From positions 1 through 44,620 of the forward strand of contig JAICWX010000029.1 in NCBI GenBank assembly GCA_025934635.1: a stretch of 44,620 nucleotides of DNA, read 5' to 3'. Of this stretch, positions 25,454 to 32,580 are shown piece by piece. Both the position numbers and the translations under genes were made by a program. Source of the DNA: Streptosporangiaceae bacterium. GTDB taxonomy: Bacteria; Actinomycetota; Actinomycetes; Streptosporangiales; Streptosporangiaceae. Each line of letters starts with the position of its first letter. The stretch's first letter is position 1. The notes under the pieces were generated by a model. That model did not search any database. It was not told the DNA's origin and was given only the letters and a program-made list of their open reading frames with translations.

Positions 25454-25990
25454 ATGACGGCATCACCGCGGCTGCCGGCCGGCGTCGTACGGCGCGCGGC
25501 CCGTCCTGGGAACGGGGCGGCCGCGGCTGAGCTGAACCACGTGGCGGAACTCGCGCGGCGCCGTGACGCCCGCACCATCGTCATCGGCCGGGGACGTTCG
25601 GCCCTGGCCGCCGCGGCGGTGGCAGCCCTCGCCCGCCGCTGGGAGGGCGAGGAGCGGATCGTGCTCGACATCGTCACCTGGCCGGAGGAGGCCGCGTCCT
25701 GGCTGCGGCAGGCCACCCGGTTCGCCGCCGCGGATCCGGACCTGTGGGTAATGGCCGGCCCTGCGGGCGGCTGGGCCCAGATGACCCGCCGGCTGCTGTG
25801 GTCGACTCGCTGGCGGCCCGGGCGCACTATCGCCCTGGCCGACCTCGGCCGGCCGGAGGCGATCGGGCTGGTGGGCGCGCACAACCTGACCGGCCTGACC
25901 GGTGCGACCGCGGACGGGCGCACCTGGGCCGTTCGCGACGGGCAGCTCCAGACCGCCGGGCCGCGGGCGGGGTCCTTACCCTGCCTGGCC
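25454..25990 (+). pseudogene. Hypothetical protein gene without an in-frame stop before the convergent operon
   Basis: From ATG 25454 (AGGGAG upstream) the frame encodes a protein-like sequence for about 165-175 residues: AAAELNHVAELARRRDARTIVIGRGRSA, with a Rossmann-like beta-alpha start, then ALARRWEGEERIVLDIVTWPEEA and LWSTRWRPGRTIALADLG. Family not recognised. After about 25,960 it turns into low-complexity Arg/Pro sequence antisense to the Ada-like and ogt genes. The first in-frame stop is only at 26,882-26,884. Either the native stop was lost by mutation, or the gene ends through a frameshift I cannot see. Confidence 0.4.
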
Positions 25991-25994
25991 TGCT

Positions 25995-26249
25995 TTACCT
26001 CGGCCGGCCCGTTTTCCAGGCCCGGTACCGGTCCGGGCAGCACACGGCGCACGGGCGGTACCCCGCGGCGATCGCGGTCGCCTCGTCGGCGAAGAAGACG
26101 CGGTACCGCACGTAGCCGCCGCCGGCGATCGCGCGCAGCGCCGAGGGGCAGTCGAGGCGGCCGTAGATCTTCAGGCCGCGGTGACCGCCCCACCGGCCCT
26201 TCGCCTCCGACTGATAGGGCGTGCCGTCCGCCCCGAGCAGCGTGCTTAT
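25995..26249 (-). CDS. Small Ada-type metal-binding domain protein, start codon apparently ATA
   Basis: 84 residues in a frame not opened by ATG, GTG or TTG. The sequence reads LLGADGTPYQSEAKGRWGGH, then IYGRLDCPSALRAI, YRVFFADEATAIAAGYRPC and AVCCPDRYRAW. This matches stand-alone proteins related to the zinc domain of the adaptive-response regulator Ada (GRLDCPSALR, VFFADEATAIAAGYRPCAVC). Three of four expected ligand positions are Cys (C34, C67, C70). The codon where a start is expected is ATA at 26249-26247, overlapping the TAA stop of ogt. It would follow sigma-ogt in one operon as a probable partner in alkylation damage. Translation could use ATA or the CTG three codons on, or the gene may be silenced. 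Confidence 0.55.
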   Translation of the reverse strand: MSTLLGADGTPYQSEAKGRWGGHRGLKIYGRLDCPSALRAIAGGGYVRYRVFFADEATAIAAGYRPCAVCCPDRYRAWKTGRPR

Positions 26250-26845
26250 GCGGCGGCCTCCAGGTTCAGCAGCGCGGCCTTGGCGGCCGGGCCGCCGACG
26301 TAGCCGCCGGGCGTGCCGTCGTTGCGGAGCACCCGGTGGCAGGGCACCACGACGGGCAGCGGGTTGGTGGCGCAGGCCGTGCCGACCGCCCGGGCCGCCC
26401 GCGGGTTGCCGACGAGCTCGGCCACCTGCCCGTAGCTGCGCGTCTGCCCGTAGCCGATCGACGGCAGGTACTGCTGCACCAGCCGCCGGAACCCGGTGGA
26501 CAGCGACGTGTCCAGCGGGAGGCCGAAGGCGCGCCGCCGTCCGGCGAAGTACTCCTCCAGTTCCCGGGCCGCCGCGTCCAGCCGCCCCGGTGCGCGGAGC
26601 ACGCGCGAGCTGAGCCGGCTGGCCAGGGTCGCCAGCACGCGGTCGTGGCCTTCGGTGTCGTAGGCGACGCGCACCAGCCCGCGTGGCGTGGCCGCCAGCA
26701 GGAGCATCCCGACGGGAGAGTCGACCGTCCGGTAGGCGATGTCGAGCAGGCCTTCGCGCTCGGCGGCCAGTTCGAGCTCGCGATGCAGCCGCGCCAGCGT
26801 GCCGGCGTCGTGCGGGGTCGTGAAGGGGTCAGTGGGTTCGGTCAT
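26246..26845 (-). CDS. ogt: Methylated-DNA-protein-cysteine S-methyltransferase
   Basis: 199 residues. Suicide repair of O6-alkylguanine by transfer to the active Cys. The active-site motif is PVVVPCHRVL (C169). GYGQTRSYGQVAELVGNPRAARAVG is the DNA-binding helix-turn-helix with the family Arg finger, and NDGTPGGYVGG follows. The ATG at 26845 is preferred to a longer frame; the start lies inside the end of the ECF sigma gene, a 17-bp overlap that implies coupling. The C-terminal stop TAA overlaps the ATA of the Ada-like frame. Confidence 0.95.
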   Translation of the reverse strand: MTEPTDPFTTPHDAGTLARLHRELELAAEREGLLDIAYRTVDSPVGMLLLAATPRGLVRVAYDTEGHDRVLATLASRLSSRVLRAPGRLDAAARELEEYFAGRRRAFGLPLDTSLSTGFRRLVQQYLPSIGYGQTRSYGQVAELVGNPRAARAVGTACATNPLPVVVPCHRVLRNDGTPGGYVGGPAAKAALLNLEAAA

Positions 26846-27344
26846 GATGGGCTCCGGCCGGGTAGTTCTTGCGCAGGTTCTTGATGCCATCGGCGGCGGC
26901 ACGGCGGGCCGCCTCGGTGGTGCCGCCGAGAATCTGCGCGATCTCGGCGTAGGGCAGCCCGGCCACGTGATGGTAGGCGACGGCCTGGCGCTGCTTGTCC
27001 GGCAGCGCCCGGACCGCCTGCCACAGGCCGTCGTCGCCCGCGCCCGGGACGCCGGACCTGGCCGGCTCGGCGGGCTCGGCCGGCTCGGCGGGGAGTTCCC
27101 CGACCGGGACCGGCTGCCGGCTGCGGGCTCGCAGCACGTCGATGGCCTTGCGGTGCGCGATCGTGACCAGCCAGGCCTCGACGTTCGCGGTCTCCGGCAG
27201 GTCCGGATAGGCGCGCAGCGCGGCCAGGAACGTCTCCGACCAGGCGTCGTCGGCGTCGTGGCGGGCGAGCAGCACCCGGCAGACCCGCAGCACGGTGCCG
27301 CCGTGCTCGGCCACGACCCGCTCGAACGGCTGCTTGCTCCCCAT
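26829..27344 (-). CDS. ECF-type RNA polymerase sigma factor
   Basis: 171 residues. Region 2 is seen as ADDAWSETFLAALRAYPDL, then VEAWLVTIAHRKAIDVLRAR. A linker with PAEPAEPAEPA repeats follows, then region 4: ALPDKQRQAVAYHHVAGLPYAEIAQILGGTTEAARRAAADGI. No anti-sigma gene is nearby. It overlaps ogt, so it probably directs transcription of the repair operon or a wider alkylation/stress regulon (inference). The ATG at 27344 gives a standard N-terminus; an in-frame extension to about 27398 is possible. Confidence 0.9.
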   Translation of the reverse strand: MGSKQPFERVVAEHGGTVLRVCRVLLARHDADDAWSETFLAALRAYPDLPETANVEAWLVTIAHRKAIDVLRARSRQPVPVGELPAEPAEPAEPARSGVPGAGDDGLWQAVRALPDKQRQAVAYHHVAGLPYAEIAQILGGTTEAARRAAADGIKNLRKNYPAGAHHDRTH

Positions 27345-27813
27345 GCCCGGTAGACGCTCCCCCGCCGCCGAACGTGAGGTCTCGATCGGAAAACACAAGC
27401 GGCAGTCCTACGTCAGCCTCTCAGGTGCCGGCGGGCCGTGACAATGTGCCGGCTTCATCGGCCCTTGCATTGTTGATCACCTGACGAGATTCATCGGCAG
27501 GATTTGCTCCATTTAGGCGAGCGACTGCCGGTGCACGATCATGATCCTCGCATTGTTCGCCGCAAAGGCCGTTTTCGCAGCGGCAAAGCTGGTCAACGGC
27601 ATTCATTTCGCTGCCATTTCACGGTCAGTCGCCGGCTGCCGGCCCTCCATCCGCAGGCTGTCGACGTCACGGTTGCGGAAAGTGACCAGGAGGCCGGGCG
27701 CGTATCGCCACCTGATACCGCTTTATGTAGATTTCGTCTCTACGCCCCACGGGGGCCTCGATGTTGGGCAAAATAGCCCTCGGGTAATAAATATCGAAAT
27801 CGCATACGGGGGT
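27345..27813. other. A+T-richer intergenic region before the second Ser/Thr kinase
   Basis: No gene supported; an open frame from 27541 only extends the kinase upstream without family similarity. The last 80 bp are unusually A+T rich for this genome and include the small dyad GGGC-AAAATA-GCCC and a TAATAAAT stretch, a plausible promoter zone for the kinase. Divergent from the sigma-ogt operon. Confidence 0.5.
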
Positions 27814-29661
27814 ATGCTGGTGCAGGAACTGCAGGCTGGCGATCCAGGGGTGATCGGGCCGTACCGGGTGGTCGGACGGCTGGGCAGCGGGGGCATGGGT
27901 CACGTGTTCCTGGGCCGGTCACCGGGCGGGCGGCTGCTGGCCATCAAGGTCGTCCGGCCCGAACTGTCCGGAGACCTGGAGTTCCGGACCCGGTTCCGGC
28001 GGGAGGTCGCCGCCGCCAGAAGCGTGAGCGGGCTGTTCACGGCGCCGCTGGTGGACGCGGACACCGAAGCGCCGGTGCCCTGGCTGGCCACCGCCTACAT
28101 CGCCGGATCGTCGCTGGCGGATACCGTGGCCCGGCACGGGCCGTTGCCCGCCGCATCGCTCCTGGCGCTGGCGGCCGGGCTGGCTGAGGGCCTGCTCGCG
28201 ATCCATTCGGCCGGCCTGGTGCACCGTGACCTCAAGCCGTCGAACGTGCTGATGGCGGCCGACGGTCCGCGGGTCATCGACTTCGGCATCTCCCGGGCCA
28301 TGGAGGCGAGCGCGGTCACCAGTACCGGCATAGTGGTCGGCTCTCCCGGTTTCATGTCACCCGAGCAGGCCGAAGGCCACGAGGTCGGCCCGCCCAGCGA
28401 CGTGTTCAGCCTCGGCGCCGTGCTGGCGTTCGCCGCCACCGGCCAAGGACCGTTCGGCAACGGGTCCAGCGCCGCCCTGATCTACCGGCTGGTCCACAAC
28501 CCGCCGGACCTGGCCCGGGTACCGGTCGAGACGCGGGCCTTGATCGAGCACTGCCTGGACAAGGATCCCGGCCGCCGGCCCAGCCCGCGCGACCTCCTGG
28601 CCGGACTCGGCGAGGCCGACCTCGCGCCGGGGTGGCTGCCCGGATCACCCGCCCGGGACATCCGCCGGGCCGGGCTAGCCACGCCGGTTCCGGCCGCCGC
28701 CCTGGCGGCCCCGCCCACGTTCGGGGGCGGGGCGGGCACCGGGGGCATCATGGCCTCCGGCGTCCGGCCCGGCGCGGCCGGGGACCCGCTGACGCTGACC
28801 AGCGCGCACCTGAGCCAGCCGGTGACGCCGCCCCCGGCTGGGCCGGTGGCGTCGCCTTTGCCTGAGCCTGGGGCGGCGCCTTTTCCCGGGCCCGGGGCGC
28901 CCTACCCGCCCGGGCCCGCGGCAGCCTATGCGCCGGGGCCGGTGGCACCGCTTCCGCCAGGGAATCTTTCCGGTGTCAGGCCGGGGACCGGCGGCCGGCT
29001 GGGCCGTCGGCGGCTTTTGATCATCACGGGACTCGCGGCCGCGCTGGTCGTGGTGGCCGGCGGGATAACCGCCGGGGTGATCAGCACGGGCGGCAAGCAC
29101 CCGGCCGCGCAGGGCGCGCTGAAGGCGCAGACTCAGGTGACCGCGTCCCCCTCCCTTCCGGCCGCCGCTTCGGCCTCGGCCTCGGCCTCGCAGAGCCAGC
29201 CGCAGGGCGGCGGCCGGCGGAACGGGCACGAGACGCCGACCGCGTCGCCCACGGCCACCGCTACGGCGACCCATAAGGCGAAGGCCTCGCCGACCGCGCG
29301 CGCCACTAAAACGGGATCGGGCCTGCGTCCCGCGAGCCTGACCGGTACCTGGACCGGTTCCTACTTCTGCCCGCAGGGCAGCACCGGGCTCCGGCTGGCG
29401 CTCAAGGCAACCGCGAGCGGCGGCCTCAGCGCGACCTTCAGCTTCTACCCCACCGGGAGCAACGTCAGCGTTCCGTCCGGCAGCTTCGCGCTGACCGGCA
29501 GCTACACCGCCAAGGGATTCCAGCTCACGCCGGATCACTGGATCAGCAAGCCGCAGAACTACTCCATGGTGGGCCTGACCGGCGCGGCCAACCGGAGCGA
29601 CACGGCACTGAGCGGCAGCATCGTAAGCCCCGGGTGCACCACGTTTTCCGTGTCCCGTTAG
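27814..29661 (+). CDS. Transmembrane Ser/Thr protein kinase (Pkn type), second
   Basis: 615 residues. Kinase domain (about 16-275) with GRLGSGGMGHVF, K45 in LAIKVV, E64, the catalytic loop VHRDLKPSN (D139), DFG 156-158 and SPGFMSPEQ. A long Pro/Gly/Ala linker (about 280-395), one TM helix (about 400-422), a Ser/Thr/Ala-rich stalk, then a C-terminal outer domain (about 510-615) beginning LTGTWTGSYFCPQGSTGL, which looks like a small beta-barrel. It differs from the kinase at 4695 in the outer domain, so it senses something else. The start ATG has only a weak G-rich ribosome site. Confidence 0.93.
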   Translation: MLVQELQAGDPGVIGPYRVVGRLGSGGMGHVFLGRSPGGRLLAIKVVRPELSGDLEFRTRFRREVAAARSVSGLFTAPLVDADTEAPVPWLATAYIAGSSLADTVARHGPLPAASLLALAAGLAEGLLAIHSAGLVHRDLKPSNVLMAADGPRVIDFGISRAMEASAVTSTGIVVGSPGFMSPEQAEGHEVGPPSDVFSLGAVLAFAATGQGPFGNGSSAALIYRLVHNPPDLARVPVETRALIEHCLDKDPGRRPSPRDLLAGLGEADLAPGWLPGSPARDIRRAGLATPVPAAALAAPPTFGGGAGTGGIMASGVRPGAAGDPLTLTSAHLSQPVTPPPAGPVASPLPEPGAAPFPGPGAPYPPGPAAAYAPGPVAPLPPGNLSGVRPGTGGRLGRRRLLIITGLAAALVVVAGGITAGVISTGGKHPAAQGALKAQTQVTASPSLPAAASASASASQSQPQGGGRRNGHETPTASPTATATATHKAKASPTARATKTGSGLRPASLTGTWTGSYFCPQGSTGLRLALKATASGGLSATFSFYPTGSNVSVPSGSFALTGSYTAKGFQLTPDHWISKPQNYSMVGLTGAANRSDTALSGSIVSPGCTTFSVSR

Positions 29662-29671
29662 GTCGGCGCGC

Positions 29672-29695
29672 GCGTCACGGCAACGGCCGTGACGC
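29672..29695. terminator. Bidirectional terminator hairpin
   Basis: GCGTCACGGC and its exact complement form a 10-bp stem with the loop AACG, between the convergent kinase and TetR genes. It covers the TetR stop. Confidence 0.75.
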
Positions 29696-30265
29696 GGTGG
29701 CCGCTGCGGTGAGGTTGAGCAGCTCGCGGAGTACGTCCGAGGCGATCTCAGCGAGGGAGCGCGTTTCGCCTTCGCGGATCCACTGCGCGAAGGCGATCCC
29801 GAACACGGTGGCGCCGGACTCCGCCGCCAGGGTGGCGGCCGGCTCGCCGATGCCGCGCGCGCGCAGGGCAGCGGCGACCGTCGTGGCCACGCCAGCGAGT
29901 TTGTGCAGCTCACGCTCCTGGAGCGGCGGGTTCTGGCCGATCACGGACTGCCGCATACGGGAATACGGCCGGCGCTCGTCGGGGAAGAAAAATGTCGCCG
30001 CCGCAAGCGCGGAGGCGATGACCTCAAGCGGGGATGCGTCCGGCGGTGCGGCTTCCACTCCGTCGATGAACGCCTGGAGGAATTCCTGCTGCCCGTAGAA
30101 CAGCACCTCGCGCTTGTCGCTGAAGTGCCGGAAGAAGGTGCGCTCGGTCAGCCCGACGGATTGCGCGATCTCCGCGGCGGTCGTCTGCTCGAATCCGCGG
30201 GTGGCGAACAGCTCGAGCGCCGCCGCCTGCAGGCGCTCTCGCGCACCCGGCTCCCAGCGTCCCAT
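29675..30265 (-). CDS. TetR-family transcriptional regulator
   Basis: 196 residues. The N-terminal HTH is clear: RERLQAAALELFATRGFEQTT, then AAEIAQSVGLTERTFFRHFSDKREVLF. The C-terminal domain is helical and of the AcrR-like type. It diverges from an NAD(P)-dependent reductase/epimerase gene across 124 bp that hold a 34-bp perfect palindrome and a second 13-bp dyad. That layout is standard for a TetR repressor controlling itself and the adjacent enzyme. Confidence 0.93.
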   Translation of the reverse strand: MGRWEPGARERLQAAALELFATRGFEQTTAAEIAQSVGLTERTFFRHFSDKREVLFYGQQEFLQAFIDGVEAAPPDASPLEVIASALAAATFFFPDERRPYSRMRQSVIGQNPPLQERELHKLAGVATTVAAALRARGIGEPAATLAAESGATVFGIAFAQWIREGETRSLAEIASDVLRELLNLTAAATASRPLP

Positions 30266-30283
30266 GGTGCCGAGTCTATTGAT

Positions 30284-30296
30284 GACAGTGACTGTC
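30284..30296. promoter_or_regulatory. 13-bp dyad GACAGT-G-ACTGTC
   Basis: A perfect short inverted repeat 19 bp from the TetR start codon. It shares the GACWGT flavour of the larger palindrome and could be a secondary operator. Confidence 0.5.
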
Positions 30297-30310
30297 GTAC
30301 AGGTGTAAGG

Positions 30311-30344
30311 TGATGTCTGTGACTGACGTCAGTCACAGACATCA
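30311..30344. promoter_or_regulatory. 34-bp perfect palindrome, probable TetR operator
   Basis: TGATGTCTGTGACTGAC is followed directly by its reverse complement, with no mismatch and no spacer. The centre (30327/30328) lies between the divergent TetR and SDR genes. Its length would accommodate two overlapping TetR dimers. Confidence 0.85.
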
Positions 30345-30389
30345 GTAGATCGGCCGCTCCGCTCGCCGCGGAGCCGAAGGGACAGTGCC

Positions 30390-31301
30390 ATGCGCGTTTT
30401 CGTCACCGGAGCCTCCGGATGGATCGGTTCCGCTACCGTCGATGAACTGCTCGCCGCCGGGCACGAGGTCACCGGGCTCGCCCGGTCCGACGCCTCCGCC
30501 GCTGCCCTCCAGGCCAAGGGCGTCCAGGTCCGCCGCGGGGACCTGGACGATCTCGGAAGCATCCAGGCGGGCGCCGAGGCGGCCGAGGCGGTCATCCACC
30601 TCGCGAACAAGCACGACTGGTCCGACCCGGCCGGCACGGCCGCGGCCGAGCGAGCCGCGGTCCAGACCATCGGCGATGCGCTGGCCGGCACCGGTCGTCC
30701 GTTCCTGATCGCCTCGGGCGTGGCCGGCCGGACCCGGGGCCGGCCGGCCAGCGAGGACGATGCATCCCCGTTCCACGGCCCGGATTCGCCGCGCGGCGGC
30801 AGCGAGAACCTCGCGCTGGAGTTCGCCGACCGCGGTGTGCACAGCGTGAGCCTGCGTTTTTCCCCGACCGTGCACGGAACGGGCGACCACGGGTTCATCG
30901 CGATCATCGCCGCGGTGGCCCGCGAGAAGGGCGTCTCCGGTTACCCGGGAGACGGGACCAACCGGTGGGCCGCCGTCCACGTGTCCGATGCCGCGCGCCT
31001 GGTCACTCGCGGGCTGGCGAAGGCGCCGGCGGGCGCCCGCCTGCACGCCGTCGCGGAAGAAGGCGTACCCACCCGCGACATCGCGGCGGCCATCGGCCGC
31101 GCCTTCGACCTGCCCGTCACCTCGATCGCCCCTGATGACGGGCAAAGCCACTTCGGGTGGATCGGCACCTTCTTCGGCATGGATCTCGCGGCGACGAGCA
31201 CCGTGACCCGCGAGCTTCTCGGCTGGACGCCCGCCGGCCCGACCCTCATCGAGGACCTCGACGGGGGTGCGTACTCGGCGGGCACGCCAACGGCCGGGTG
31301 A
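30390..31301 (+). CDS. NAD(P)-dependent epimerase/reductase (atypical SDR)
   Basis: 303 residues. Rossmann motif VTGASGWIGSATVDELLAAGHEV at the N-terminus, VRRGDLDD for the cofactor acid, AVIHLAN, and a C-terminal substrate part including DGTNRWAAVHVSDAARL, found in extended/atypical SDRs. The usual YxxxK is not obvious; the SDSPRGGSENLAL-like segment replaces it, as in several atypical SDRs. Likely an oxidoreductase on a small xenobiotic or metabolite, with expression controlled by the divergent TetR. Substrate unknown. Confidence 0.88.
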   Translation: MRVFVTGASGWIGSATVDELLAAGHEVTGLARSDASAAALQAKGVQVRRGDLDDLGSIQAGAEAAEAVIHLANKHDWSDPAGTAAAERAAVQTIGDALAGTGRPFLIASGVAGRTRGRPASEDDASPFHGPDSPRGGSENLALEFADRGVHSVSLRFSPTVHGTGDHGFIAIIAAVAREKGVSGYPGDGTNRWAAVHVSDAARLVTRGLAKAPAGARLHAVAEEGVPTRDIAAAIGRAFDLPVTSIAPDDGQSHFGWIGTFFGMDLAATSTVTRELLGWTPAGPTLIEDLDGGAYSAGTPTAG

Positions 31302-31336
31302 GGGGTTCCGGCCAGCCGGGGAGGCGCGGCCCCAGC

Positions 31337-31366
31337 GAGGCCCGGCGTGTTTCGCGCCGGGACCTC
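31337..31366. terminator. Terminator hairpin between SDR and membrane protein genes
   Basis: GAGGCCCGGCG pairs with CGCCGGG-A-CCTC (one bulged A) around a 7-nt loop, 35 bp after the SDR stop, between convergent genes. Confidence 0.65.
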
Positions 31367-31388
31367 GGGCTACCGGGCAGAGGTGACA

Positions 31389-32405
31389 TCAGCGCGCCAT
31401 TATCGTTCCCGAAAGCATTTGGTACGTGCCGTTGTTGTCAAGGACGGGCACCGCCTTGGGGCCGCCGTCCCCGGAGTCGTATGCACAAACGGATAGGGGA
31501 TACGGTGCTGTCAATGCCGGGTCGTCATTGTAGACGTGCGCGTATATCGCGACGGTCAGCCCGGACTCGTTGACGACACGGAGCGCGTACAGGCGGCCGC
31601 GCTTCAGCGGGACTGGCTGGGAAAATGCTGCCCGGAGTTCCGAGTTGTTGGTGCTTCCGTCGTAGACGGCGCTGGCCTGTCCGATGATACGGCCCTGTGT
31701 GGTCAGTACCTGGAACTGGATCCTGAATGGCGTGAATGCCGTCTGGTTCAGGCTTATGACTGCGGATGCGCTGGCGATCTGGGTTCCGGTTGCCTGGAAT
31801 ACCTGCTGCATCCATCCGCCGGTGAAGATCTCGTGTGCCACCGCGGTCCGGTCACCCTCGGCCGTGTCGGTGGACCTGATCCCGTACATGAGGGGCGACG
31901 CTGCCGCGGCGGGCGTGACGGGAGGCGGGGTGGGCAGGCTGGCGAGGCTGCATGAACTTTGCGGCGCGTACGCCTGCCGCCCGGACCCGGCGGTTGCCTT
32001 CCCGCCGAACGGCCAGGTGATGAACGCGCCGACCAGCAGGGCCGCGGCTGTGATCTCGACAATGACCCAGGCGAGCGACCGCGCGGTGAACGCGCTTTTC
32101 TTCCAGTCGAGGTACGCCCGGTAGGCATATGGTGCGGCGACGCTGGTGATGAGCGTGCAGCTGAGAATGAACGTCACCTGGGACGGCGGGAACCCGGCGC
32201 TTCTCGCCGCGAACGCCAGGGCCAGGGTGGTACCGATAGCGGCGATTGCCCTCTTGAAAGAGAAGTCACTGCCTGAACTGCTGTCTCCGGTGCTACTAGG
32301 GTCACCTGGCGGGCGCACGGAGGGCTTTTGTGGTTCCGGAGCCAGGGAGTTCCGGTGACGTTGCTGGCCGAACGGCTCGGCATGCTGCTCATTCCCCATG
32401 GCCAT
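31389..32405 (-). CDS. Membrane-anchored hypothetical protein with outer domain
   Basis: 338 residues. A polar Ser/Pro-rich N-terminus (1-48), three hydrophobic helices (about 52-75, 78-98 and 112-132), then an outer portion from 135 with a Pro-rich linker and a beta-rich domain (about 180-338) containing GGWMQQVFQATGTQIASASAV and PFRIQFQVLTTQGRIIGQA. It resembles a ligand-binding jelly-roll type, but I do not recognise the family. No operon partner; it follows the XRE/TPR regulator on the same strand after about 175 bp. Confidence 0.7.
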   Translation of the reverse strand: MAMGNEQHAEPFGQQRHRNSLAPEPQKPSVRPPGDPSSTGDSSSGSDFSFKRAIAAIGTTLALAFAARSAGFPPSQVTFILSCTLITSVAAPYAYRAYLDWKKSAFTARSLAWVIVEITAAALLVGAFITWPFGGKATAGSGRQAYAPQSSCSLASLPTPPPVTPAAAASPLMYGIRSTDTAEGDRTAVAHEIFTGGWMQQVFQATGTQIASASAVISLNQTAFTPFRIQFQVLTTQGRIIGQASAVYDGSTNNSELRAAFSQPVPLKRGRLYALRVVNESGLTVAIYAHVYNDDPALTAPYPLSVCAYDSGDGGPKAVPVLDNNGTYQMLSGTIMAR

Positions 32406-32580
32406 CCTTCATTCCGAGGGAACGTATGTCTGGTCTGCCAGCCCGTTTTCCACGGTAGGCGACGGACCGTGTCCTGCCTTACTGCGGGAGTGATCCTGTG
32501 GCTATTACGTGGGCGTCCTTCGTGGCCTGGCTGGCTTGGGCTTCACTAGCGTTTACACGGGCCGGCACCGGTTTCCCGCA

